From Hemerocallis citrina (taxonomy: Eukaryota > Streptophyta > Magnoliopsida > Asparagales > Asphodelaceae): a DNA stretch of 64,000 bases. The notes beneath the pieces were generated by a model, which was given only the letters and a program-made list of their open reading frames with translations, was not told the DNA's origin and searched no databases. Shown here in pieces: positions 20,874 through 32,727 of the stretch (position 1 is the first letter of the stretch; each line of letters opens with the position of its first letter). Where the stretch lies: NCBI GenBank assembly GCA_017893485.1, contig CM030366.1, forward strand, positions 183,875,947 through 183,939,946. The letters run 5' to 3'. The translations under genes and the position numbers were made by a program.

Positions 20874-22048
20874 ATGTTAAGAGTTCATTCTGGCGCCTCT
20901 ACTTCCACATATGGTCGCGACAACCGTCCTTCATTGTCTACATTGAGGTTCACCCCTAAAAAGAAGGTGGAGGAAGTTCCCTTAAAATCATTTCGGAGAG
21001 AAGAAGGGGGGGGGGGGGATGGTGAAGCCTCAAAAGCCATTATAGTTTCTTTCGATGAAGATGAGGGATAGGAGGTGAAGGAGGTTTCCTCAAGCGAATA
21101 GGGTTCTTCTGATAAGGTGGTGGCATGAACTCTCCCCAGTGTTCCTCGTTCACCAAGAACAAATGGGAAGTTTAGTTGGTGCACGAGTCGGAGAGGGGCT
21201 TTGAGCGCCCCTACTACCAGGAGCCAATATCGATAAGGATGTATCCTAATGACCTCCTAGACTTTATCAATTTTGGGATACAACTGTCGTCCCGCAACTG
21301 ACGGAAGATGAAGGCAGACATGGTTTCGAACACGTTAGTGAAGGCCGACCTCCCCCTGATTCGGAAATGTTACTTCATTCATCGAAAGTTTGAGTTGGTG
21401 ATTCCGAACTCACGGCTCCGGTCGACAAATAATTTGGCACCGTGGTTCTGCATGGTCCCTCTAGATGCCTTCATCTCAGTTTTCTGGCTGCCCATGCATC
21501 CCTTTGTCAAAGAGATACTGAATTGGGCTGGGATGAATCCAATGCAGCATGGGCCCAACTCATGGAAACAACTCGTCAGCTTTATCTTGTTGTGCGGGGA
21601 TAAGGACGTACCCCTGAAGCTCAAGCACTTCCGGATGTGCTTGGGCATCTGCAATGCTAAGTTGCATGAGGGGCGATGCTTCTTCTCGCCTTGTTTCGGG
21701 AGGTGTGTCGTACACGACGACCCATACTCCATTAAGGATTGTAAGTCAAAATACTTTGTCATCCAGAGTTGCCTTGGACAACCCCACCAACTGAGTGTTT
21801 GATATTCTGAAGCTTAAAGCCCCGAGACCTGGGGAGTTCACTGCTAGGGAGAAGGAGGAGTTCGAGAAAGTCTTTGCGAGGGGAAATGTGAGTTGGCCGG
21901 AGGTAGCCGAGAGGCACCTTATTAGGAGCAAACTGAGCCCCTTCGACCCCTGTATGTCCTTTGTTTCTTTTTGCATTAACATTTTTGCTTCGTTCTAACA
22001 ACTCATTTTCTTTTTGTTATAGTGATGCGCGATAAGAAGGAGATTGAG
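20874..22048 (+). pseudogene. Antisense ORF, part 1: gypsy-type Transposase_28-like protein
   Basis: It starts at ATG 20874 (MLRVHSGASTST). The recognisable core is at 21308-21799: PLIRKCYFIHRKFELVIP, then VPLDAFISVFWLPMHPFVKE, ILNWAGMNPMQHGPNSWKQL and VSFILLCG. This matches the plant family annotated as a putative gypsy-type transposon domain (Pfam PF04195, from memory). It continues LKAPRPGEFTAREKEEFEKV (21805-21950) to a GT at 21952. A 71-nt intron (21952-22022, GTATGT..TTATAG) and a small exon (22023-22048) follow. A stop at 21069 and frame changes make it a pseudogene. It is antisense to Tat pol. The function of the family is unknown. Confidence 0.7.
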
Positions 22049-22083
22049 GTGAGACGGACAACCCTCAGAAAACTCGGCTAAAT

Positions 22084-25000
22084 TGAGTTATGACAAATTT
22101 TCCATGTACGCTTATTTTGTAAAATTGCATATAATTTATTATGTAATACCTTAAACATTTTTAGATATTAGTTTATGGAATATAAATATTTGGGAATAAC
22201 CCATATGCATATTTAAGTTTCTATTTTGTGAATAAGGACTTAAGAGCAATTGAGTTGGTGATTATAGACTTCTAGGAAATGTTTATCATGAAAAAGTGCC
22301 ATATAAAATTATCCACTTTTTTTTATCATACATGATTCTTGCTGGTTAATGACATATGAGAGGTTTAGGGAAAGTGATTAAATGGTGTAGGAAGTGTAAT
22401 ACCTCCAAAAGAGTTAACAATTATTTTGAATATGAATAGTATTACATTATTTTATAACCATATTTATTAATAAATTTTATCTTGAATAGTTGCATATATT
22501 ATTATTAAATTGTATTTACCACACTACATCTTATGAATAAATAACTCTAGCCTACAATTGGTGACTTAAAGAAAAGGGCCTATGTGTAATTAATAAAAAC
22601 CTAGGGGGCATGTGTAAAAGTATGGGACACCTAAGCACCCTAGAAAATTCTACACATCTACAAAAGCCCTAACCCTATCCAAAGCTTTGGCCGGCCACTC
22701 CCTCACCCTTCTCTATACATATATGTGTGTGTATGTGATGATATGAATAAAACCCTAACTCATTTTTTTCTACTTCACTTTCCTCCATACTACTTCCTTC
22801 TACTTCATACTACTCTTCGATTCCTTACTCTTCACACTACTCCATTACTACTTCAATCCTACTTCTCTTCAATTCCATACTCCTCAATCCTTTTATTACT
22901 TGGGAAGCAAAAGAAGCTAGGAGAAGAAGATACTAGCTAAGAGGAGAAGGCCAAGCAAGTGTGGTGTTCTACTTTCCAAAGTTAAGGTGTGTGTTCTTCA
23001 TTCCTTGTGTGTTATTTTTTTTAATTGGTTGCTTGAAATTATGCTAAAAGTTGTTGAATTCTTAGGCTCATAATATAATAAATTAAGTAGATAGAAAGAT
23101 CCAATATCCTTGTATGTTCATTATATAAGATGATAAGTTGTATGCTTAGTTATTTGTTTAGTTAATTGATTGATATAGTTTGACGTTAGTTGGTTGTATG
23201 ACATAATTTAATGTAGTATGAGTATTTTACTAGTTAATTGAATGTTTGTGTGTTTAAAAGTTCATGCATAGCAACAGGAAAACCAAGTTGAAGGGTGTAG
23301 TTGTCAAAAAAAAGTTAATTACCGATTATTAGATTTTTGTATGATTATATTCATATATTATAACTAAAATAAATGCAAAGATAATTGTATAAGAATACAT
23401 ATTTGTATTAGGGTGTGTTGTGAAGTTAATGGAATAAAAAGATAGCACGAAAAGATCACACGTAAGGTGTTCGATGAAATGTCTAAAAGAAAATATATAC
23501 ACATATATGAATAAAAGTCTAGTAGATTAATAAACAAACTATGAGAATGTATTGCAATTGAGATCTTGGTCAATATGTGGATGTGAATTAGTGCATTTAC
23601 ACGTGTGAAATAACAATTTAAGAAGTATAAGTTGTTTATGAAGTGTTCGATGAAATGTGCATATGTGTAGATTCATATCTATAGTGTAATTTGACACTTG
23701 TATGTGTATAGAAATAAATTATAATGTATATGAGGTGTAGGAATGTAATGCAATACCCAATTTTAGGCATAATAACTGGTGAGTTGGGTGTATGAGTTGG
23801 TATTTGTTTGGGTCCGATTGACCTTTGGAATGGGTTCGAGAAAAGCTCATTGTGGTAATTTAGTCATGTGGTGGTTGCCGTTCCGAAGTGTTAAATTGTG
23901 GATGTTCATGTAGGTTAAGTTTAGGCCGAGTTGGGCCAATTCATGGGCACAAATTAGACGGTCGAGTTAGACCACATTCACCTTTAAATTGATTATCATA
24001 TGACACTAGGTTGAAGTTGCTTAACGGTTGACTATTAAATTAATCGAGTACATTAACCGGGTGCACTAAAGTTTACCTGGAACTTGAATTGTTAACCTAG
24101 TAATTTTAATCTAGAAAAATTAACGTAGAAACTAGAAGTTGTGATAATGGAGTCATTAGAATCGGGTAAAGCTAGCAAATTAATGAACCGACATAGTACA
24201 ACCACATTCACTAGTTCTAGATTGTAGTAGCTGTTGATTGTGTGAACATTGTTATAAGGACATGCACTAGTTGGTCACGTACTCACCCGTCATGGGGACA
24301 CGTGTGACAGCGTCTCGTCTGGGACACGTGCGGCGTAGTCTCGACTGTTAATTTCTGAAATTTAGTGATAAGAGCCGGATGTGGACGTAAGTCACAAGTC
24401 CTGTTGGAGCTTAGGGGATGGACCCTAAAGTTTCTATCTATGTTCTGGGTTATCAATACGAACAAGGAGCAAGAGTGTAACTTTAAGTCTCTTGGCAGAG
24501 TAGGGGTGGCCCTACGATTCGCTTTATGTTCACGATAACTTTGGTAGGGGCAGGGGTGGAGAAAGACTATGATTCCGGTAGAGCTGATGATCACCAGCCT
24601 GACCGAAATGGAGAGGTACCATGTTCCTGTCGGAGTAGAGAATGATCATGATCTGAACGAACAGAGTGATCACTGCCGTTCGGAGTAGAGAATGACCAAA
24701 ATCCGACTGTATGAGCGGGAAATGACCGCATGTATTGCAAACTCTACTAGTTACTAAATGAATATCAGAAATAGGAAAGAGTACAAGAGTATGATGCATG
24801 GCGAGGGATCAAACCCTATTATCTGGAGAATATGTACTCAATTTGGGGAGTATGTAGTATGAGATGCATACGTTTCCAGATCAAGTTTGCATTAGAGTAG
24901 AAGCATCGTGTGCATTTTGAGTTTGTGCATTAGTCTTTAGGACATAGCATACACTGACACTTGTGGTTTGACTTTCATATATTTTTTTGCATCAAATATT

Positions 25001-26164
25001 GATTGTTGAGGATTTTGAAGATTGCGAGTTTCATCCGCATTGCGTCAGTTGCATTCAACTGACGTACCCATAGTTTGTTAGTTTCAGGATTGCTGATCGT
25101 GAAGTATGGGACTCAAACTGCGGGAAGTTGGGGTGGGCATTGGTCGGTATCCGACCTAATATAGACCATCCACCACCGATACAAAGAAGATCGGTTTTTT
25201 TAATTTTCTCATCCGCAACCAATCCGAACCTTAATTGGATCGGTTTCCATCCAAGCCGATTAAGCTCGGTTTGGATTGGATTGGTTGGTCGGTTTGGCGT
25301 GCTACTTTTCACCTTCAACATCATTCATAATTTTTTTAAAATTTAAAAGATCAGCTTCAATTAAACTTAAGAAACAACATACTATTTGTTATTCAGAAAT
25401 GAATTTAAAATGAAGATTCATAAAACTACAAGTTGTTAATGAATCTTGCACTAATTGTTTGAGATGATGTCGTTTAAATGGGTGAGATAAACTAATTTTT
25501 CACTTGCATACTTCTGTAATCTTAGTTTATTATCATAAAAGAAACATCAATAACGATAGCTTTTTTTTATAATGTTCAATAAATTTCAATAATGATAGCT
25601 AATTGAATTTCAGGTACAATAAAAAAAGATTTAGAAAACAATTTATGCTTAACTTGATTAAAGTAACTACTAAATGTTACATCAACTTCATAATTCTATT
25701 AAGCTGGGCCACACTGTAAATCAAGCATTTCTCAACAACTGCTCAGTTTGTATTAAAGAAATTAAAGAAGACTGTTTGTATCTCTAAGAAAAAAAGAAAT
25801 GACTATTTGTATATTAAAGAAATTAAAGGAGAACTATATTTTTATGGACTTATGCATAGAGGTACGATCGATTCGGTTTCATCAGTTATTTGAAAGCCCC
25901 ATCCAACAACCGAACCGGTCCAGTTAGTTATTGAAGATCAAGAACCGGGCCAACCCAAACCCCTAATTGGTTCGGTTAAAAATCTGTCGGTTTAGATTGG
26001 ATTGGTTCGGATAGGTCGGTTCGGATAATAGTTGTCCACCCCTAGCGGGAAGCATGCAAGTAGAAGATATAAATGTAATATCATTAAGGTAATAAAAGTT
26101 TTAATTTCCTGTGTTTTTTTCTGTGTTGTGTACCCATTGAAGTAAAGATTCTGGGTATATATCA
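22084..26164 (+). mobile_element. Long LTR A (about 3.2 kb plus an inserted hAT MITE)
   Basis: It starts TGAGTTATGAC at 22084 and ends ATATATCA at 26164. It holds a telo-box (22750-22758) and a TATA-like CTATACATATA near 22712. The 3' half has GGACATGCACTAG (24259), a repeat-rich segment (24280-24730), GGGATCAAACCCTATT (24804) and GCATTAGAGTAG. The same order of landmarks occurs in LTR B and solo LTR C. There is no internal coding region. Boundaries rest on the TG..CA ends and on comparison with B and are not proven. Confidence 0.55.
25128..26044. mobile_element. hAT-type MITE, 917 bp, inside LTR A
   Basis: It is flanked by a perfect 8-bp duplication, GCGGGAAG, at 25120-25127 and 26045-26052. 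The ends are TTGGGGTGGGCA and, on the other strand, TAGGGGTGGACA, the common hAT terminus. Subterminal GGTTCGGTT/CGGTTTGGATTGG motifs are repeated at both ends. The interior is AT-rich and has no transposase. Confidence 0.92.
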
Positions 26165-29100
26165 TGAGTTCTAATGTGCGGAACGCGGAGTACTACAAGA
26201 AGAGGTTTAGGGAGGTTGTTAAATGTTGTAGGAGGAGGTGGTTAAATGATGTAGAAAGATGTGATTAAATATAGAAGGAAAGAATAACTTGTGAGTGTTT
26301 GTATATAAAAACCAAGAATGTCTCCTCCTATTCTCCACCATTCATCTTTTCTCTTCCACATAAACTAAAGAACTTTGGAGTTTAAGTTTTCTTAAGGTTA
26401 AGTTTATCGAGTTTGGTGTTGGAACACTTAGTGGAGCATAGATGCATTTGATTTCAGAAATTATAGGTGGGTAACAACTTTACTACATTAATTTCAATTT
26501 TATTGTAGAGTGTATGCATGTTAGAGAAGCAATATATGTTATATTAGATGAATACTCATACTTAGATTGATTGAATCAAGTATGAATTATTGTCAATTAA
26601 CTATGTGAAATTAGGGCAAGATTAACTTGGAAACGTTTCACAGTTTCTATCATAAATTGTGGACTTCCAAAAATAATTTCTCTTGAAATAGATGGAATCT
26701 AAAGCTAAAATTTATATATGTGTACTCTGTTTATGTCTATAACATATCTTCAAAATTTCATGATTTTTGGAGTAATTTAGTAATTTAAATAAATTCAAAC
26801 TCATTTCTGGTTAAGAACTGAAACATGACATATTCTATAATTCTGTCATGAATATCATGCTTACTTCCAAAAATTATTCATCTCCAAATATATAAAATTT
26901 GAAGCTGAACTTTTTATATGTGAATCTAGTATATATCTATAATATGTACACAAAATTTCATGAGATTTGTATATCGTTAAGTATTTTTAAACAAAACCGA
27001 ACGTAGGACTGGTTGACAGTTTTGTCTTGGTTCTGGAAATCTATACACATTCTGGAATCTGACTATTTTATCCTCTTATATGCAGTATTTTGAGAAAACT
27101 CAAAACTAAGAATTTGAAGTAGATTCGTTAAACTTTCTTTCAAGTATAAGAAATAAAACTTCCATGAAGTGTAGGATTTTATGTGATTTTTATAAGTAGC
27201 AAGAGCTGCAGTTTTCTGGAATCTGAACCTACTGTTTTGCACATGAATTTAGGCAAAATAATTAATGTTAAATTTAGATGTTCTTAACTACAATGTTATA
27301 GATGAAACTAAGAAATCCATTAGTCTGATAAGTATTGGAATTTATATGATTTTTGCAAAACTACTATGTTGTTTTCCAAAGACAGTTGAATATTTAAACG
27401 GTGGATTCTATATATGGGACTGAGGATACGCTCGGTAAATCCACACGTGTGGACTAGTAAGGTCCATGAATATGAGAGAATAACTTGGTGAAATCCAAGA
27501 GACTAATTGTGACATAGGCGATGCCCGAGTCCGGCAAGAGTTAGAGAACTCCGAGGGAGTAGTGAATAGGGTCGGTATGACCAAGATTCCACTTTGTGTG
27601 AAATTTAAGTATGGAATAGAGATCTGTAAGTTTAGATTATATTTTGCATCATTTACACTAAGATCTTGCATTAGTTAAATTAAGATTTGTATTAGAAGAA
27701 AATATGACTGAAATAATGACAGACATGGCCGGTGAAGAGCTGAGGCTCCTAGGAATGTTCGGGACAGAGGATATGCCCGGTAAATCCATGTATGTGAGGT
27801 AGGGCTAGGCTGGAAAGGTCCAATATCCAGGGAGTTTGGCTTACACATGATTACGTGTTGAAGTACTAGTCAACTTTTGAGAATAAGTTGAGTTAGTATA
27901 ATGGAGAAAAATCGAATATTAGTGTGATCTCAATAGGTTGTGAAACCAGGAGTTGTGAAAGATGTTGAGGGATGCATAATTGCATATATAATGAATATTA
28001 TGGGAATTAGTGTAGTCTAGTATATAACTTGATCTAGACATTCTTGGGTGATTAGTACCATTAACCCCATCAATCTCATTAGCAAATGATTAGGTTGTTG
28101 TTGGGAAACTTAGTTCGTGGTTTAATTAGTTTCATAAATTGAAGTGTGAGTTCTAGAGTTTGAATAGGGTTAGTTATCGGCAAGTGACCACTAGTGTTGT
28201 TGGGGACGTCCGATAGGGTGCGCTAGCTCTAATAATGATTGTTAATGATTGTAAGAACATGCACTAGCAGGAGTTGTATTCACCTGTGAAGGGGACACAT
28301 TCAGTGTTGTTTCGACTGTTAATTTCTGGGATCTAGTGTTAAAAACGAGAAACAGATGTATCGGCCGTAGGCTCCTATCGGAATTTAGAGGATGTACCCT
28401 TAAGTGTCCGTCGATGTTCTATGTTATCAGATACGAATAGGGAATGCGATTTAACTCTAGGTCTCTCGACGGAGCAGGGGAATGCCTACAGGGTCGCATT
28501 TATATTCGTGAAAACTTTTGTTGAGGTCCGGGAGAGGAGAAAGACCGCAAGGTCCAGACAGAGTGGAATGTCTAGGTCCGGGGAGCGGAGAAAGACCGCA
28601 GGGTCATGGTAGAATGGAATAGCCACAAGTCTGTCTTTGAGCGAAGAGAGACTGTAGGGTCCGGACATAGTGGTGAAAACCATAATTCGACTGCAATAGC
28701 GGAGATGGGCCGTAGGGTTTGGCTACGGTCCGGAGCAGAGAAATACCGTAGGGTTCGGGCCATGGTCCGAAGCAGAGAAAGACCGCAGGTATTGCAACCT
28801 TACTAGTCACTAAATAAATGTCAGAAACGTAGTAGATTACATGAATATGATTGCATAATGAGTGACTGAACCATATAACGAGGCGAAACGTTAGTAGTTT
28901 GCATTCGGAAACTATGTTGTATGGGCAACATATCGTTGCAAACAAGCATGCATTAGAAGAGCATATTTGAATTGTGCATGTTAGCATAGTAGGTATATGT
29001 TTGACACTCTAATAAATTAGTTCCACACTCACTCATATGACATTATATAATTGACTATTTTCCAGTTACATTTAACATATATATTGATTCAAGTTTTTCT

Positions 29101-29343
29101 TCTATTATGTTGTGTTTTGGTAGTTGAAGTTGTTGAGATTTTTATCATCGGCCTTTCAAGCTGACGATCCCACAAATTGTGGTTTTGTAGGTAAAGGTGT
29201 CTGAGGTATTAGCCTAGAGTGTGACATCCTAATACATCATCTTATCAATCCAAGTGGTTTGGACTTGTAGTAAGATTTCTGGATTTTCCTATATTTTATT
29301 ATGTTTATTTACTCAATTGAAGTAAAAGATTCTAGGTGTGTCA
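26165..29343 (+). mobile_element. Long LTR B (3.2 kb), abutting LTR A
   Basis: It starts TGAGTTCTAATGTG at 26165, immediately after LTR A, and ends AGGTGTGTCA at 29343. It shares with A the early box AGAGGTTTAGGGA (22355 and 26201), a TATA region (26303), GAACATGCACTAG (28255), GTTAATTTCTG and the terminal AAAAGATTCTAGG/AAAGATTCTGGG box. Between these boxes A and B hardly align, so they are relatives rather than a matched LTR pair. The outer flanks TAAAT (22079-22083) and CAAAT (29344-29348) could be one target duplication with a mismatch. Confidence 0.55.
28523..28790. repeat. Degenerate minisatellite in LTR B
   Basis: About five units of roughly 55 bp carry the core GGTCCGGGAGAGGAGAAAGA and CCGCAGGGTC. 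Confidence 0.75.
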
Positions 29344-29369
29344 CAAATGTTTTAGTGTATGAAATTCAG

Positions 29370-30315
29370 CATAGTACAGCTCTGGCCAAGAAGAATGCCA
29401 CTGAACAACTGAAGGGCAAGAAGAGGCCATCGGCTTTGCCTCCGACAGGTCTTTAGAGGGGAAGGCTAAGAAATCAAGGGCCCTGACCATCCCTGACTCC
29501 CCCAATTCACCGAAGGTGGCTCTCAGCTCAAGTGCTCTCAGAGTAGCCAAGATTGCAGGGTTCGGCCTTCCTCCCATTCATCCCCATGTCAAGAACCTCC
29601 TTGGGGACAAGACCTTGGAGCTGTGGATGCCCGAATTGACCGTGAAGGTGGCAAACTTGATAATGGTGGGTTCGACCGCCATGGAGGTTGTAAACAACCT
29701 CCCTATGTATCGCGACATGAAGTGTCCAAGCTAAATGAAGTGGGCGCAAGCCAATAAGGTGGTAAGCATCCGACCCTTGATGGTTTCAAGTTCTGTCTTG
29801 AGAAATTGAATTTTATTCCTTCTATTATGTGTCCTCTATTTCGCAGTCGACTCTACAAGGGACAAAATGAGGAGGCAGTGTGAACGCTTCCTCAAGCTCG
29901 CCAACGGGTCAAGAGGGAATATAAGGACCTCAAGCTGAGGTTCGAGGACTTGGAAAAGAGCAAGAAAGTGCTTAAAGCCAAGCTAACCTCCATGGCCTCC
30001 TATCGGGACAGGCTAGAGAAGTTGGAGAAGGAGAAGGTTAGCTGGGAAGCGAATGAGAAGGAGTTGGTGGCTGATCGGGAGGAAGACATTAAAAGAATCA
30101 TCCTTGCCCAGGACTAGGGGTATGAGCGAGCCATCGAGCACGTCGAGCGGAGATACCCCGACCTCATCCTCAAAGGCTTCTCCTACTCCATAAAGTTCGA
30201 TGAAGCCTCCCTGACCCCTCGGGAGATCCTCTCGGGTGGTGAAGAGGATACTCAGTCTCCCGGGGTAGGGGTCACCCCCACCGAGGTCCACACTGAGACC
30301 ACAGCCACCTATTAA
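29370..30315 (+). pseudogene. Antisense ORF, part 2: C-terminal coiled-coil region
   Basis: It continues the 20874 ORF after the swollen intron (KKNATEQLKGKKRPSALPP at about 29388). An 85-nt intron with good borders follows (29762-29846, GTAAGC..TTCGCAG). After it come charged heptad-like segments, LKLRFEDLEKSKKVLKAKL and RDRLEKLEKEKVSWEANEKE, which predict a coiled coil. A TAG at 30117 interrupts the frame before the family-typical tail RRYPDLILKGFSY and a natural stop at 30313-30315. Introns on this strand are readable although the element replicates through minus-strand RNA. Several frame changes upstream of 29762 mark it as non-functional. Confidence 0.65.
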
Positions 30316-30614
30316 TCAATTTGTCTCCTCTCCTTTTTTTATGTGTGTATATTTGCCGATCGCGGTCTAGCCACCGCTCTTTTGTATTCAAATTTCTTTG
30401 AATTGAATGAAACGTATTTTGGGCCAAAATTTTTGAATTGAACTTTATATTTTTGATTTGTGTGTTGCTTGCTGAAATGGGAAAAACATTCATTACCGAG
30501 TTTCTTAACCTCCTAAAGCCTTTGTGGCTGAGTTTCATAACTTGCAACTTTCATAGCATTAGAATTAGTTAAGTTTCTTATTCTTGGTGTAATGTGGCTT
30601 TTCCTTTTCTTGCT
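30316..30614 (+). other. 3' UTR-like sequence after the antisense ORF
   Basis: T- and A-rich, no reading frame. GAATTGAATGAAACG at about 30397-30415 could serve 3' end formation. A similar type of sequence recurs at 32740-33030. Confidence 0.35.
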
Positions 30615-32727
30615 AGATTGTTGAACGTGTTGGGGTCAACCCTCGTGATGCCGAGCTCAAATATCTTAGGAAAGAATGTAGATTGTGGATTCAAATTTGA
30701 CTCGTCACCGAAAGGATTTGAAGGACAGGGAGGCGGCTTTGTCGTGGCATATCCGAAAGTCACACCAAGTAAACCTGGAGACCGCCTGCTTAAAAGTGGT
30801 GATGGTCGACAGAAGCTTGGGTTTAGCTAGGGCCCAAGTGTCCTTCCCCGGCGGGTCATCCAGACTGCCTTCCTCGGGAAGGGTTGTTTGGTCTTCTAAC
30901 TCTTTCCTTCGGGAGATGTGGGCGGAGAAGGAGTTGGAGATATACCGATTCAAGGTGGAATTAGGAGTGACTAGGTCGAGGGACATCCCTATTCCTCGCA
31001 GTTTGACTTGCTGGTGTATGCCCTAGAGGCTAGTTGTGTATTGACATTACTAGTTTACATTGTATCATGATATTTATTTCATATTTATGCATTTTATTTA
31101 TCGTGTTATTGATTGTGAATTAAATAAATACAATGAAGTCCTTAGAATAGTAAGTCCAATGTCATGAGATATCAAGTACATGACTTGATTGTGAGATTTT
31201 ATTGGCTAAAATCAGAACAATATTCTTAAATGTCCCTAGTCGAGTATTATTGTGAATTAGGACAATGATAATACATAGAGACTAGTGTGCATAGACTGAT
31301 GACCATTCTTACGGGTCATGGATATGAGATATCAAGTCTTCGCATGGGTACATATTAGAGTAATAATGTACTGGACTAACCCACCATGAGAACGTTGCAT
31401 GGATCCTTACGTGAGTGTCATAAGCGGTTTTCACAGTGACCATGGTGTACGTAGTCCTTTGACTTGAAGTCACTACGGTTCCCTACATGAGAATTTATAT
31501 GTTTTAATGCCGTCAAATGTTGCATGTAATAAGGTGATTATAAAGTCGACTATTGGATATACTCCAAATCATGTGGAGGGATGTGAGTGACTTAGATATG
31601 ATTTGTCTCTCTTACATAACAAGAGAGATATTTACGAGCCCATTGATTGAGTGAGATTGCAAAATACATGACCGTACACAAATGAGTTAATATGAGATAT
31701 TGATCTGATTTGTTTTAGTAAGTCTACTCAGACATCAAGAAACCAAAGATTGAACTATACAAGGGTGGCATGCTTTATGCCTTGTGGTCAATTAAGATAT
31801 CTGGACAAATGGACTAGAATACATGGTAACATTGGTCACAGATAGGTTATGTCAAATCACTGACATTTCCGTTACTTGAGTGGCAGTGATGTATTACTAG
31901 ATATCGCTCACTGTTTGCAATACTCGAATATGATTTTAGTATTAATGTCAACATAATGGGAACCTACAGGGTCACACACTTAGAATGGATCGAAATTGGA
32001 ATTTAAAATCATAAGATGAATTTAATTAGGAATCCAAGTAAGACTTGGACTCCTGACATTGGTTGGACATTTAATTAGATTAAATGGGTTGACTAAAGTT
32101 CAAATGCTCACATACGAATCTGACCCAGATCAGATTGTGAGTCCAACGACCTCATTACTCTCTTAGAGTTGGTTTTCTACACCTATATATATGATATGTA
32201 TATGTGGAAAAGTGTCACGTGAAAAAAAACTCTAGCCATCGTAGAAAGTGAGAGAGAGAGATCGTGAGGAATAACATCTACTTTCCGCAGCTAGCACCGC
32301 GGTCTGAGGGAGAGCTATTTTTCGTTCCGTGCGTGTGGATATCGTAGAGGCACAACAATATTGCAGTGTTGTGATCGACATAATGTGAAGATAGTAGATC
32401 CATCTTTAAGGTATAACTCCTACATACTATTTATGGTTTTCGCATGGATCCATGACTAGGTTTCGATATTTTTGTAATTTTTCCGCTGTGTATTTAATGT
32501 GTGATTGCATTCGAAACCTAACAGGACTTCTGTTCAAAGTCCGTCTCTAAGTGTCTAGATGGAGCCGACAAACTCCGAGGATGCCCACAACAGGGTGGCC
32601 GGGACATCCAGCACGACTAGTTTCCGAGAAGGACCTGAGCAGCAGGCTGAAGCACAGACCAGGTCAGTCTGCTTGGATTTGGGCTGCATTGGTCTGAGGG
32701 GGTATGCTCTCGATTCGGAGGCATCTT
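30615..32727 (+). pseudogene. Second antisense ORF remnant, charged, split by a solo LTR
   Basis: Shifting frames over 30615-31008 give ERVGVNPRDAELKYLRKEC, LTRHRKDLKDREAALSWHIR and REMWAEKELEIYRFKVELG, all helical and charged. The frame resumes after the solo LTR (from about 32529) and ends near 32727. I have seen such segments beside plant Ty3/gypsy pol genes but can name no function. It is antisense to Tat pol, like the preceding ORF. Confidence 0.45.
31009..32523 (+). mobile_element. Copia solo LTR, Angela-type, 1515 bp
   Basis: It begins TGCTGGTGTATGCCCTAGAG, like Angela/BARE-group LTRs, and ends CGAAACCTAACA. The flanks TGACT (31004-31008) and GGACT (32524-32528) fit a 5-bp duplication with one change. 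The open frame around it can be read across the gap. A TATA region (ACCTATATATATGATATG, about 32180-32198) and the R/U5 part lie near the 3' end. No internal region is present. Confidence 0.82.

Larger units (their letters stand above)
22049..29369 (+). other. Intron of the antisense ORF, swollen by LTRs A and B
   Basis: The donor GTGAGA at 22049 and acceptor AATTCAG at 29363-29369 frame the insertion of LTRs A and B. Without them the intron would be only about 60 nt. Coding similarity to the same protein family resumes after 29369. Confidence 0.5.

Noticed and set aside
24283..28987. Several 90-130 codon minus-strand frames in LTRs A and B
   Set aside because: They arise from the minisatellite segments and share no motif between A and B.
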